This document shows, one piece after another, positions 8,917 to 17,772 of a DNA stretch of 64,000 bases; the stretch's first letter is position 1; every line of letters starts with the position of its first letter. The DNA is from Acidobacteriaceae bacterium. Its GTDB lineage: Bacteria; Acidobacteriota; Terriglobia; Terriglobales; Acidobacteriaceae. A model generated the notes under the pieces. The model did no database searches, was not told where the DNA came from, and worked only from the letters and a program-made list of their open reading frames with translations. The position numbers and the translations under genes are program-made. The stretch lies in assembly GCA_030037545.1 (NCBI GenBank), contig JASHRF010000116.1, forward strand, positions 1-64,000. Reading direction: 5' to 3'.

Positions 8917-10377
8917 ATGCCAGACCCCACATGCGATATCGGCCTCATCGGCCTCGCCGTCATGGGACAGAACCTCGTCCTCAACATGAACGATCACGGC
9001 TTCAGGGTCGCCGTCTTCAACCGCACCGTCTCCAAGGTCGACGATTTCCTGGCCAACGAAGCCACGGGTACGCAAGTCATGGGCGCGCACTCTATCCAGG
9101 AGCTGGGCAGCCTGCTCAAGCGCCCCCGCCGCATCATGCTTATGGTCAAGGCCGGCGACACTGTGGATCACATGATCGACCAGATCCTGCCCTGCCTCGA
9201 GCCCGGCGACATCATCATCGATGGCGGCAACTCGCTCTTCACCGACTCCAACCGACGCACCAAAAGGCTCGCGGACAAAGGCATCCTCTTCATCGGCACC
9301 GGCGTCTCTGGCGGCGAAGAAGGCGCGCGCCACGGCCCCTCCATCATGCCCGGCGGCAATCCCGCTGCATGGCCGCACGTCAAGCCCATCTTCCAGGCCA
9401 TTGCCGCCAAAGTCGAAGACGGAACCCCCTGCTGCGACTGGGTGGGCGAAGACGGCGCCGGTCATTTTGTGAAGATGGTTCACAACGGCATCGAGTACGG
9501 CGACATGCAGCTTATCTGCGAAGCCTACGACCTGCTGCAGCACGGCCTTGGCCTTAAGCCCGGCGAGCTGGCAGGGGTTTTCGCCAACTGGAATACCGGC
9601 GAACTCGACAGCTACCTGATCGAGATCACCAGCCACATCTTCGCGAAGAAAGATGACGATGGCGCGCCCATGGTGGACAAGATTCTCGACACCGCCGGAC
9701 AGAAGGGCACCGGAAAATGGACCGTGATCAGCGCGCTCGACACCGGGCAGCCAGTCACGCTCATTGGCGAATCGGTTTTCGCGCGCTGCCTCTCCGCGCT
9801 CAAGGAGGAGCGCATGGCCGCGTCCAAAGTCCTCACCGGCCCCACGGCCAAGGCTGACGCCGGCGACCGCGCAACGTTTATTGAAGACGTGCGCCGCGCC
9901 CTCTACTGCTCCAAAATCGTCAGCTACGCGCAGGGCTACATGCTGCTGCGCGCCGCGGCGGCGGAGAATAAGTGGAATCTGAATATGGGCGGCATCGCGC
10001 TCATGTGGCGCGGTGGGTGCATTATCAGGAGCCGTTTCTTAGGCAAGATCAAAGAAGCCTTCGACAAAAATCCCGCCATAACGAATCTGCTGCTCGACAG
10101 CTTTTTCTCGGATGCGGTGCTGCAGTATCAGGCCTCGTGGCGCCGGGCCGTCGCCCACGCGGTCACAGTGGGCGTGCCCACTCCGGCGTTTTCTACGGCG
10201 CTCGCTTTCTTCGATGGCTACCGCACCGCACGCCTGCCGCAGAACCTGCTCCAGGCGCAGCGCGACTACTTCGGCGCCCACACCTACGAGCGCGTAGACC
10301 AGCCCCGCGGCCAGTTCTTCCACACCAATTGGACAGGGCATGGAGGCCGCGTGTCGTCGGGGACGTATAACGTGTGA
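8917..10377 (+). CDS. gnd: 6-phosphogluconate dehydrogenase, decarboxylating
   Basis: A 486-residue enzyme of the oxidative pentose phosphate pathway that converts 6-phosphogluconate to ribulose 5-phosphate with NADP. The nucleotide-binding start is IGLIGLAVMGQNLVLNMNDH, followed by the GVSGGEEGARHGPSIMPGG substrate loop and the catalytic lysine segment GAGHFVKMVHNGIEYGDMQ. The C-terminus ends TNWTGHGGRVSSGTYNV, as in full-length decarboxylating enzymes. The start at 8917 gives MPDPTCDIGLIG; longer in-frame extensions lack family similarity. Its upstream region is shared divergently with hutH and contains a palindromic repeat and a candidate operator. Confidence 0.96.
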   Translation: MPDPTCDIGLIGLAVMGQNLVLNMNDHGFRVAVFNRTVSKVDDFLANEATGTQVMGAHSIQELGSLLKRPRRIMLMVKAGDTVDHMIDQILPCLEPGDIIIDGGNSLFTDSNRRTKRLADKGILFIGTGVSGGEEGARHGPSIMPGGNPAAWPHVKPIFQAIAAKVEDGTPCCDWVGEDGAGHFVKMVHNGIEYGDMQLICEAYDLLQHGLGLKPGELAGVFANWNTGELDSYLIEITSHIFAKKDDDGAPMVDKILDTAGQKGTGKWTVISALDTGQPVTLIGESVFARCLSALKEERMAASKVLTGPTAKADAGDRATFIEDVRRALYCSKIVSYAQGYMLLRAAAAENKWNLNMGGIALMWRGGCIIRSRFLGKIKEAFDKNPAITNLLLDSFFSDAVLQYQASWRRAVAHAVTVGVPTPAFSTALAFFDGYRTARLPQNLLQAQRDYFGAHTYERVDQPRGQFFHTNWTGHGGRVSSGTYNV

Positions 10378-10600
10378 GGCCAGCTCCTAGCTTTTAGCTG
10401 CCAGCTTTTTCGCGGCGGTCCGGCCGCTGTGCTTTCGATGACACAGATGCGCGCCGGGCCCGCTGCGCGAAGAAAAACAGCGTGGCGATGCAAAGAGCGA
10501 AACTCAGCGCCAATAACGCAAAAATGCCCACTCAGGAAGATCGATCGCATTTCCATCCTCAACGCCGCGTTTTTCCGAGTCGCAGTCCTGAGCCCATGCT
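10378..10600. other. Intergenic region between gnd and kduI
   Basis: About 220 bp between convergent genes. It begins with CAGCTCCTAGCTTTTAGCTG and a nearby CCAGCTTTTT, a weak terminator-like motif that shares its core with the repeat at 7064-7083. Nothing else was recognised. Confidence 0.4.
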
Positions 10601-11431
10601 TCACCGCAGGCTTTCCACCGGCGCCGGATCCATATCGGAGTAGTCCTGGTTTTCGCCGCCCATGCCCCAGCAAAAGCTATAGGCGCGCGTGCCCACTCCG
10701 GAGTGAATCGACCACCCCGGCGAAATCACCACGTCCTTATCCGCGAGCACCAGATGCCGTGTCTCATCCGGCGGGCCCATCACATGAAACACGCGCGCGC
10801 CCGCGTCAAGATTGAAGTAAAGATAAATTTCCGAGCGCCGCATGTGCGTGTGCGGCGGCATCGTGTTCCAGTTGCTCCCCGGCGCCAGGTGGGTTACGCC
10901 CATCACCAGTTGGCAGCTCCGCGCGCCTTCGAGATGAATATATTTGCAGACGGTCCGCTTGTTGCAGGTTTCCACCGACCCCAGTTCGACCGGCTCCGCG
11001 TCTTCTTTGCGCACCAGCGTGATCGGGAACTCGGCGTGAGCCGGATAACTCAACAGGTAGTAAATCGCCGGCGTGGATTTGTCCGTCGATGAAAAGCTCA
11101 CCTCCGTATTGCCGCGCCCGATATAAAGTACGTCGAGGTTATTCAGCTTATAACTCTTGCCGCTCACGTGCACCCCGCCGCTGCCGCCGATATTCAGCAC
11201 GCCAACTTCTCGGCGCTCCAGAAAATACGTCGCGCGCAGCTCCGGATAGGTCGAGAGTTGCAGCGCGCTCTCCACCGGCGCCGCCATGCCCACTAGCGCG
11301 CGATCGAGATCGACATAATTGAGATGAATCTTCCCCGGCTCATACAAGCTGTGCAGCAGAAACGTCTCGCGCAGCTCTTCCGTGGTCATGCGCGCATAGC
11401 GCACCGGATCGGCTATCAGAATGGTCTTCAT
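10601..11431 (-). CDS. kduI: 5-dehydro-4-deoxy-D-glucuronate isomerase (KduI)
   Basis: A 276-residue cupin enzyme that isomerises 5-keto-4-deoxyuronate to 2,5-diketo-3-deoxygluconate in pectin breakdown. The metal-binding cupin motif is seen as MPPHTHMRRSEIYLYF, with the further histidine in SPGWSIHSGVG. The C-terminus WGMGGENQDYSDMDP is a family signature. The start at 11431 gives MKTILIADPVRYARM, as in other KduI proteins. It is transcribed divergently from the GH28 gene across a region carrying a perfect palindrome (11540-11554), and it works with KduD (12942-13718). Confidence 0.96.
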   Translation of the reverse strand: MKTILIADPVRYARMTTEELRETFLLHSLYEPGKIHLNYVDLDRALVGMAAPVESALQLSTYPELRATYFLERREVGVLNIGGSGGVHVSGKSYKLNNLDVLYIGRGNTEVSFSSTDKSTPAIYYLLSYPAHAEFPITLVRKEDAEPVELGSVETCNKRTVCKYIHLEGARSCQLVMGVTHLAPGSNWNTMPPHTHMRRSEIYLYFNLDAGARVFHVMGPPDETRHLVLADKDVVISPGWSIHSGVGTRAYSFCWGMGGENQDYSDMDPAPVESLR

Positions 11432-11539
11432 CGTTTGTCGCCTCGGTGTTCCAGGAGCGAAGCCATGCGAGGACCATTTCATTTTACTGCCGGGAAGAAA
11501 GACCCGGCTCGAAGGCTCGGATCGATTGAGCGCATGATG

Positions 11540-11554
11540 AGTGGTATGACCACT
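11540..11554. promoter_or_regulatory. Palindromic operator AGTGGTATGACCACT between kduI and GH28
   Basis: A perfect inverted repeat, AGTGGT-ATG-ACCACT. Half-sites TGGT/ACCA are typical of FadR/UxuR-type GntR regulators (family knowledge). Related sites lie in front of the uxaC operon, the regulator gene, the TonB receptor and gnd. It overlaps a possible -35 region (about 11546-11551) 18 bases before a TATGAT box at 11570-11575 for the GH28 gene. Confidence 0.7.
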
Positions 11555-11614
11555 GCGGGCCGGATCGCGTATGATGATTGGCGCAACGCATCCCGATGCC
11601 GAGAGGCCGTTCCC

Positions 11615-12922
11615 ATGACGCAAACCCTGCTTTCACTCAGGCGCCTGCCGTTGCATGCTGGCGCCGCCTTGTTTCTGCTCGCAACCGGCGGCTCTCTGCA
11701 CGCATCGGGAGTGTGCGATCCGCGCGCTTACGGCGCCAAGGGCGATGGGACCACGAAAGACACGGCGGCGATTCAAAAAGCCATTGACGCGTGCGAGGCG
11801 CAGGGTGGCGGCACGGTGCGCCTGACGGCGGGCACCTATCTGAGCGCGCCCATCGTGCTCAAGAGCAACATCATGTTCGAGCTCGACAAGGGCGCCACGC
11901 TGCTGGGCTCTCCCGATCACGCGGATTATCCGGAGAAGATCGAATTCCGCGAGCCCGATTTGCAGCCGCTGGTGAGCGCGACAGACGCCTCGAATATCGC
12001 GATTACCGGCGAGGGAACGATTGACGGCAACGGCGCAAGCTGGTGGGCGGAGGCGCGTGGCATGCGCGACCACGGCGTGCTGGGCAGTCATCCGCGGCCC
12101 AAGCTTATCATTTTCGATCATTGCAAGCGCGTGCGGGTGGAAGGCGTCACCATTCAGAATTCACCCATGTGGCACCTGGTGCCCTACTATTCCGACGATG
12201 TTGTGATTCGCGATGTGCGCATCCTGGCGCCGCAGCACTCGCCCAACACCGATGCCATCGACCCGTTTTCGTCGTCGCATGTGACCATCGATCACGTGTA
12301 TTCGAACGTCGGCGACGACAATGTGGCCATCAAGTCCGGCGCCATCAATTCGCCGGGGCCGGACGCGCCCAGCCGCGACATTACCATTTCCGACTGCACC
12401 TTCATGCACGGCCATGGGCTTTCGATTGGGAGCGAGATTGCAGGCGGCGCGCAGAACATCACCGCGGAGCGTATCGTCTTCCAGGGAACGGACAACGGAA
12501 TCCGCATTAAGGCCAATCGCGACCGCGGCAGCGATGTGAGCCACATTGTGTTTCGCGACATCACAATGAAAGACGTAAGGAATGCGCTGATTATCAGCGA
12601 GTATTACCCGAAGGTGATGCCGCCCGAGGACAACACTGCACAGCCCGTAACGCGATTGACGCCGCATTTCCACGGCATCCTGATCGAGAACCTGATAGCG
12701 ACGGAAATCGGGACGGCGGGGGCGATTGTGGGACTGCCGGAGTCGCCAGTGACGGGTGTGGTGCTGCGCAATGTGCAGATTGGCGCCGGGACCGGCTTGA
12801 CCGTGGGCTATGCGAGCGTGATGGGGCAGAACGTGAAGATCTTTGCGCCGCGAGGGCCGGCGATTATCAAGCTTGCCGGTGCGGAAGTGACGCTGCGGCA
12901 AATATCTGATCCCTGGAAATAA
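11615..12922 (+). CDS. Glycoside hydrolase family 28 (polygalacturonase-type) exported enzyme
   Basis: A 435-residue right-handed beta-helix enzyme that hydrolyses polygalacturonate or related rhamnogalacturonan chains. The four GH28 motifs are all present: SPNTDAIDPF (NTD), VGDDNVAIKSG (DD), GHGLSIGSE (GHG) and NGIRIKANRD (RIK). An N-terminal signal peptide (LHAGAALFLLATGGSLHASG) follows the ATG at 11615, so the enzyme is exported. The start is chosen because it places the signal peptide correctly. Neighbours supply uptake (TonB receptor, transporter) and catabolism (UxaC, UxaE, KduI, KduD). Whether it acts endo or exo cannot be told from the sequence. Confidence 0.93.
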   Translation: MTQTLLSLRRLPLHAGAALFLLATGGSLHASGVCDPRAYGAKGDGTTKDTAAIQKAIDACEAQGGGTVRLTAGTYLSAPIVLKSNIMFELDKGATLLGSPDHADYPEKIEFREPDLQPLVSATDASNIAITGEGTIDGNGASWWAEARGMRDHGVLGSHPRPKLIIFDHCKRVRVEGVTIQNSPMWHLVPYYSDDVVIRDVRILAPQHSPNTDAIDPFSSSHVTIDHVYSNVGDDNVAIKSGAINSPGPDAPSRDITISDCTFMHGHGLSIGSEIAGGAQNITAERIVFQGTDNGIRIKANRDRGSDVSHIVFRDITMKDVRNALIISEYYPKVMPPEDNTAQPVTRLTPHFHGILIENLIATEIGTAGAIVGLPESPVTGVVLRNVQIGAGTGLTVGYASVMGQNVKIFAPRGPAIIKLAGAEVTLRQISDPWK

Positions 12923-12941
12923 TGCTGCTGCGAACGCCTGG

Positions 12942-13718
12942 TTACTGGTTCACGCCGCTGGCCAGGAATCCGCCGTCCACCGCCAGGATGTGGCCGGTGA
13001 CGAACGAAGCGCTGTCGGAGGCTAGGAAGACGGCGGCGCCGATGAGCTCGTCGGTTTTGCCAAAGCGGCCCATGGGAGTGCGCATCAGCAGTTCCTGGCC
13101 GCGCGCGGTCGAGTCGAGCAGCTTGGCGTTGAGGTCGGTGCGGAAGACGCCGGGCGCGACGGCGTTCACCGTGACGCCTTTTTTCGACCACTCCACCGCC
13201 AGCGATTTGGTGAGCGAAGCCACGCCGGACTTGCTGGCGGCGTAGGCGGCCACTTCGCTGAGCGAAATAAAGCTGTTGAGCGAAGCGATATTGACGATGC
13301 GGCCGTAGCCGCGCTCCAGCATTGGTCGCCCGAAAACCTGGCAGGCGCGCAGCGTGCCGGTAAGGTTGGTATTGAGGATGCTGGTCCATTCCTGCTCAGA
13401 AAAATCGAGGGTGGGCGCGCGCTTGATGATGCCGGCGCAGTTGACCAGGATGTCGATTTTGCCGAAGCGATCGAGGACTGCTGCGGCCAGTTTTTCGAGC
13501 GTGGCGCGGTCGCAAACGTCTGACGCCAGGCACAGAGTTTTGCGGCCCAGGGCCTCAATGGCGGCAGCGGTTTCATCCACTTGCTGCTGGCGGCGCGCGG
13601 TTGCTACTACGTCCGCACCGGCTTCCGCCAGGCCCAGGCTGAGTGCGCGGCCAATGCCGGAAGTGCCTCCGGTGACGACCGCGATTTTTCCTTCCAGGCT
13701 GAATAAATCGGCTTTCAT
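12942..13718 (-). CDS. kduD: 2-dehydro-3-deoxy-D-gluconate 5-dehydrogenase (KduD), SDR family
   Basis: A 258-residue short-chain dehydrogenase with the TGGTSGIG nucleotide-binding motif near residue 17, NCAG, and the catalytic Ser-Tyr-Lys in NIASLNSF and YAASKSG. It reduces 2,5-diketo-3-deoxygluconate to KDG, following KduI. The assignment as KduD rather than a generic SDR rests on the N-terminus FSLEGKIAVVTGGTSGIG, the ending GHILAVDGGFLA and the context with kduI and GH28. It is the last gene downstream of uxaE, separated by 135 bp that hold a palindromic repeat. It converges on the GH28 gene with only 19 bp between stop codons. Confidence 0.88.
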   Translation of the reverse strand: MKADLFSLEGKIAVVTGGTSGIGRALSLGLAEAGADVVATARRQQQVDETAAAIEALGRKTLCLASDVCDRATLEKLAAAVLDRFGKIDILVNCAGIIKRAPTLDFSEQEWTSILNTNLTGTLRACQVFGRPMLERGYGRIVNIASLNSFISLSEVAAYAASKSGVASLTKSLAVEWSKKGVTVNAVAPGVFRTDLNAKLLDSTARGQELLMRTPMGRFGKTDELIGAAVFLASDSASFVTGHILAVDGGFLASGVNQ

Positions 13719-13771
13719 GCTTTCTCCGTGAACATCGACGACCCGGCGATCTCCTTCTTTTAGCTTTGTGG

Positions 13772-13814
13772 TTTCCACCCTCGCGCAAAGAACGCGCAAG
13801 GATGGGGAGCCCAA
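13772..13814. repeat. Short intergenic palindromic repeat (copy 2)
   Basis: CCACCCTCGCGC, a short A-rich loop, then GCGCAAGGATGGGGAGCCCA. It is related to the elements at 8772-8820 and 28721-28768. It lies between uxaE and kduD and may reduce read-through between them. Confidence 0.55.
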
Positions 13815-13853
13815 GATGGTGATCGGCAACCACCATGGTACAGGAAGAAGCGA

Positions 13854-15167
13854 TCAGCGACTTTGTGCTGCGGGAGCGTTCTGCTTCATGCTGATGGCGT
13901 CGCTCACGCCCAGGAAGACTGGCGCGATGTGGCGATTGTAAAGATTCTCCGTGACGTTCCGGGCGATGACGGCTTCATTGGCTTCGAGCAGGTCGAGATA
14001 GCGGCGCCCCATTCTGGCGGCCACTTTGAAGCCCACGTGCAGCAACTGGCGAACGCTGCTGTTATACTCCGGCGCGCCCTCCACGTGGCGCAAGGCGGAG
14101 GTGTACTGCTCTGAGGTCCAGCCGCGGACTTCGGCCGCGGAGGGCAGCTTGGCGGGATCGATGTCGATGACATTCGCGTATGGGCCGCAGAGCTCTTCGC
14201 GGTGCGCCAGCGCCTCGGCGTAAATTTCCTTGGCCAGCGCCAACCCCTTACCGCCAGCTTCGGCTAGGCCGATCAGTTCTTCAAGCCATGTGGTTCCCGC
14301 AGTCTTCAGGTGCATACCGGCGCCGGTGTGCTGCATGATGGCATGAATGGCGGGATAGATGGAGAATTTGTCGCTGCCGGAATGAATGCTGAGCTTGAGA
14401 TCGGCGGGCAAGCCGTATTCCTGCACGGCGTGAGCGATGGCGGCCACGTCGAGCGTCATCTCGCGCTCGAACTGCGGCACGTTGCCCACGTAGTCGACGC
14501 CCTTGTTGAATCGGCCGCTGAATTTGGGCGCGATGGTCTGCACCGGAATGCCTTCATCGGCGATGGCGGCGAGGATGATGAGCAGCTCCACGGGGCTTTG
14601 CGCGCGATCCGTCTCATCCATGGAGACTTCGGGGATGAAGCCGCCGGCGCCTTTCGCATTTTCGACTTTGCGGTAAACCTCGCCGGCCTTTTTCACTGCA
14701 GCCAGGAATTTGTGAGCGGTCCGGCGGACGGTTTCGGCAGTGATGGTGAAGGGCTCCTTCACGCCGGCGAGATGAATGTTCCCGGTCAGCTCGGGATGAC
14801 GGCGTAGGAAGATATCGATATCGACGGCCGGCGCAGGCTGGCCGATGAAGTCGGCCACGTCGATGGTGAAAAAGTCGCAGGAGTCGAGGAAGCGATCGAC
14901 GGTTTCGCTGGTGATGTGGTCGGCGTCGCAGAACCACGGCGACTTCCAGCCCAGCGCCTTGACAGCGGCCTCCGCGGCGTGGAGCACGGAGGCAGGGTCG
15001 GACCCGATGATCGTGTGCTCGCGATTCGATTTGTTCCACACGGGAACGATTTCGAGGCCGTGGTCGAGGGCCTGGATGCATGCCCGGAGCTGGGCCTTGG
15101 CCTGGTGCGCGAACCGGTCGCCGGTTCCAACGGAGTATTTGCTCAGGGTTTTGTTTTGACGGGCCAT
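13854..15167 (-). CDS. uxaE: Tagaturonate epimerase (UxaE family)
   Basis: A 437-residue protein matching the UxaE family, first characterised in Thermotoga, which interconverts D-tagaturonate and D-fructuronate. This lets galacturonate breakdown enter the glucuronate branch. Recognisable segments are KYSVGTGDRFAHQAKAQL, FFTIDVADFIG, GGFIPEVSMDE and LSIHSGSDKFSIYP, which include the likely metal and substrate ligands. The ATG at 15167 has AGGAG seven to eight bases upstream, inside the stop region of the preceding gene (gap of three bases). It follows uxaC, a transporter and a LarA-like gene on one strand, so UxaC would supply its substrate. No uxaB or uxuB is in the window. Confidence 0.88.
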   Translation of the reverse strand: MARQNKTLSKYSVGTGDRFAHQAKAQLRACIQALDHGLEIVPVWNKSNREHTIIGSDPASVLHAAEAAVKALGWKSPWFCDADHITSETVDRFLDSCDFFTIDVADFIGQPAPAVDIDIFLRRHPELTGNIHLAGVKEPFTITAETVRRTAHKFLAAVKKAGEVYRKVENAKGAGGFIPEVSMDETDRAQSPVELLIILAAIADEGIPVQTIAPKFSGRFNKGVDYVGNVPQFEREMTLDVAAIAHAVQEYGLPADLKLSIHSGSDKFSIYPAIHAIMQHTGAGMHLKTAGTTWLEELIGLAEAGGKGLALAKEIYAEALAHREELCGPYANVIDIDPAKLPSAAEVRGWTSEQYTSALRHVEGAPEYNSSVRQLLHVGFKVAARMGRRYLDLLEANEAVIARNVTENLYNRHIAPVFLGVSDAISMKQNAPAAQSR

Positions 15168-15170
15168 TTT

Positions 15171-16445
15171 TTACTCCTGCTCGAAGCGGCTGCGGTGCGC
15201 CCACAGGCCGAGTCCGGGGTTGGCGACGAAGAAGATCGATTCCCCACCGACCTGGTTGAATCCGTGTCGCAGTTTTTGGGGGTTGTAGCGGCGAAGCTTG
15301 GTTTTCAGATCGCCGTAGGCGTAGCCCGCTGCCTCGACTTCCGCCTGACTGAGATGCCCGGGACACCAGGTGATTTTGAAGCGGCCTTCCGACGAGGCGT
15401 GGATGAGATGCGCGGCGGCGCTCAGATCGGCGGCCAGATCCGCATTCTCCTTCACAGCCTTGAGCGTGGCCGGCGTGCCGCGGTAACCGTACTTGCGGAT
15501 CAGGGCGTCGATACCCTTGTCTTCGCCGAACTCGTGCACGCCGGGGGCGAGAATGATCAGCTCGGCATTGTCGGCCAGCGCCATGCGCGTGCGATAAACG
15601 GCCTTGTTGCCGATCCAGGTGCTGTGAAACTCGTTTGGATCGAGATAGACCACGGCTTTGCGAATGGGCTCGTCGACCATTTCGAAATTGACTTTGAGGC
15701 TGAGCGCGGCGGCGCGCAGAAAGCATTCGGGATCGTCGCCGATGAAGAGACCGCGCACGGCCAGGCCGCCTTCGGGTTTGCGACCGATGACGGTCAGCAC
15801 GTAAACAATAGGCAGGTGGCGGAGAAAACGGTCGGACGCGCAGTTGAGCACGTTGCGCACGGGATTTTGCGCGCGGCCCATGATGCGCTCCATGCCGTAG
15901 ACCGCGCCCAAGTAATGGCTGCGGTTAATGCTGTCGCGGCCGCCGGCTCCGATCAAAATATTCTTGGTGTAGTTGGCCATGCCGATGACTTCGTGGGGCA
16001 CCACCTGGCCGATGGAGAGAATGAGATCGAAGCCGCCCTGGGAAATGAGGCGGTTGACCTGCGCGGGCCAGGCGTAATCGAGCTGGCCCTCGGACTGCTC
16101 GCGAATGTAGGCGGCGGGAATTTCGCCCAGCGTCTCGATGCCGGTGCGCCAGTTGTGGACGCGAAAAAGCTCTTGCGGAACCCCCTCGAACATGCGTGCG
16201 ATCTGATCGGGGCGCATGGGCGTGTGGGTGCCGATAGCGGGCAGGACGGCTTTGAGGCTATCGCCGTAGTGTTCAAAGGCATAGCGCGTCAGTTCGCCGG
16301 CGCGCGAGTGCTCGCGGCTTTGATCGGGCGGGACGGCGAGGACGCTGCGGCGCGGGCCGAGCTTGCCGAGCGCTTCAACGAGCAGCTCCTGCAAGTGCGG
16401 CGACAGATCAGCGCCGGCATTTCCCTGGGCACAGTAAAGGCTCAT
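15171..16445 (-). CDS. LarA-like nickel-pincer-cofactor racemase/epimerase (DUF2088 family)
   Basis: A 424-residue member of the lactate racemase LarA superfamily. The residues that bind the nickel-pincer nucleotide in LarA appear conserved: His74 in IGTHTPM, His151 in VVPHEVIG, Lys161 in NYTKNILIG and His177 in INRSHYLG. The spacings 151-161 and 161-177 equal those of LarA His174-Lys184-His200. The start at 16445 overlaps the stop of the transporter gene as ATGA, which indicates translational coupling. LarA homologues act on various 2-hydroxy acids, including sugar acids such as gluconate (family knowledge). In this operon a uronate or aldonate epimerisation is likely, but the substrate is not known. 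No larB, larC or larE is in the window. Confidence 0.82.
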   Translation of the reverse strand: MSLYCAQGNAGADLSPHLQELLVEALGKLGPRRSVLAVPPDQSREHSRAGELTRYAFEHYGDSLKAVLPAIGTHTPMRPDQIARMFEGVPQELFRVHNWRTGIETLGEIPAAYIREQSEGQLDYAWPAQVNRLISQGGFDLILSIGQVVPHEVIGMANYTKNILIGAGGRDSINRSHYLGAVYGMERIMGRAQNPVRNVLNCASDRFLRHLPIVYVLTVIGRKPEGGLAVRGLFIGDDPECFLRAAALSLKVNFEMVDEPIRKAVVYLDPNEFHSTWIGNKAVYRTRMALADNAELIILAPGVHEFGEDKGIDALIRKYGYRGTPATLKAVKENADLAADLSAAAHLIHASSEGRFKITWCPGHLSQAEVEAAGYAYGDLKTKLRRYNPQKLRHGFNQVGGESIFFVANPGLGLWAHRSRFEQE

Positions 16446-17749
16446 GCGGCAATCCTCGCTTTTTTCAGCCCTGGCGCAAGCAAACCAATGCACAGCCACG
16501 CCACCAGGTAGGCGCAAGCGGCGATTACAAAAAGGGGCGCATAGGTATGCATATATTGGAGAATCAAGCCGGCGGCGGAGGCGATGAGTGCACCGCCGAC
16601 CGCGCCGGCCGTGCCGCCGATGCCCGTCACCGAGGCGACTTCAGTGCGCGGGAACATATCTGAGACAGTTGTGAAGAGGTTCGCGGACCATCCCTGGTGT
16701 GCAGCGGCGGCCAGGCTCAGGAGGCCGATAGACGTCCACTCGGTGTGCGTATAGGAGGCCAGATATATGGGAACGACAGCCAAGGCACAAACCAGCATCG
16801 CGGCCATGCGCGCGCGTGTAACCGGCATGCCCACTGTACGGAATGGCGCCGGCAGCCAACCGCCGAAGATGCTGCCTACAGTGGCGCCGGTGTAGACAAC
16901 GATAAGCGGCAGGCCGAGAGTGGAGAGCGTGAGGTGGAACCTGGTGGTGAAGAAAGACGGCAGCCAGTAAAGATAGAACCACCAGATGGGGTCGGTGAGA
17001 AACTTGCCGGTGAAGAATGCCCAGGTCTGCCGGTACTTAAATAATTTGAGCCACGGCGTGCCGGGCTTAAGCTTTTCCGTCATGCCCTCATTGATATGTT
17101 CGAGCTCGGCGGGACGGAGTCGGGGATGCTCGGCGGGCTTGCGGTAAAAGAAAAACCACAACACCACCCAGGTGGCGCTGAAGATCCCGGTGATGAGAAA
17201 GCCTGCATGCCAGCCGTAGTGCAGCGCGACCCAGGGCACGGCGAGGGGAGCAAGAATGGCGCCCAGGTTGGTGCCGGAGTTGAAAATCCCGGTGGCCAGT
17301 GAGCGCTCTTTCTGCGGGAACCACTCGGCCACAGTCTTAATGGCGACGGGGAAGTTGCCGGACTCGCCGAAACCGAGGCTGAAGCGGGCGATGCCGAACT
17401 CGAGAACCGTATTGGCCAGCGCATGTCCCATGGCGGAGAGGCTCCACAGGCCCATGACCACGATGTATCCGATGCGCGTGCCCACCTTGTCGATCAAGCG
17501 GCCCATGACCAGCATGCCCACCGCGTACGCAATCTGGAAAGCGTCTACGACGTAGGCGTAATCCAGCTCCGACATGCCAATGCTGTGCTGGATGGTGGGC
17601 TTGAGCAAGCCCAGCACCATGCGATCCATGTAGTTGAGCGTGGTAGCGGCGAAGAGCATGGCGCAGACGGTCCAGCGCACGTTGCCGATGCGCGCGCCCA
17701 TCGAGCTATCGCTCACTGCTTCCATCTCCGCCGCCGATTTCGTTTCCAT
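16442..17749 (-). CDS. MFS transporter, hexuronate (ExuT-like) anion:cation symporter family
   Basis: A 435-residue major facilitator with about twelve membrane segments. The N-terminal part contains LNYMDRMVLGLLKPTIQ, the sugar-acid transporter signature of the ACS family, and the GRLIDKVGTRIG loop between helices 2 and 3. The FGESGNFPVAIKTVAEWFP segment is typical of hexuronate, glucarate and galactonate permeases. It lies 23 bp after uxaC and overlaps the LarA-like gene by four bases, so import of galacturonate or glucuronate into the cytoplasm is the likely role. The start at 17749 gives METKSAAEM; longer in-frame extensions are not hydrophobic and not family-like. Confidence 0.9.
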   Translation of the reverse strand: METKSAAEMEAVSDSSMGARIGNVRWTVCAMLFAATTLNYMDRMVLGLLKPTIQHSIGMSELDYAYVVDAFQIAYAVGMLVMGRLIDKVGTRIGYIVVMGLWSLSAMGHALANTVLEFGIARFSLGFGESGNFPVAIKTVAEWFPQKERSLATGIFNSGTNLGAILAPLAVPWVALHYGWHAGFLITGIFSATWVVLWFFFYRKPAEHPRLRPAELEHINEGMTEKLKPGTPWLKLFKYRQTWAFFTGKFLTDPIWWFYLYWLPSFFTTRFHLTLSTLGLPLIVVYTGATVGSIFGGWLPAPFRTVGMPVTRARMAAMLVCALAVVPIYLASYTHTEWTSIGLLSLAAAAHQGWSANLFTTVSDMFPRTEVASVTGIGGTAGAVGGALIASAAGLILQYMHTYAPLFVIAACAYLVAWLCIGLLAPGLKKARIAA

Positions 17750-17772
17750 GCGCGCTTCCCGAACCGCTCTGT

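Noticed and set aside
13768-13778. GTGGTTTCCAC palindrome upstream of kduD
   Set aside because: The spacing between half-sites is two bases shorter than in the other operators, and it overlaps a dispersed repeat.
14916-16511. Long plus-strand open frame opposite uxaE and the LarA-like gene
   Set aside because: The minus-strand genes are clearly supported by motifs; this frame is a high-GC artefact.
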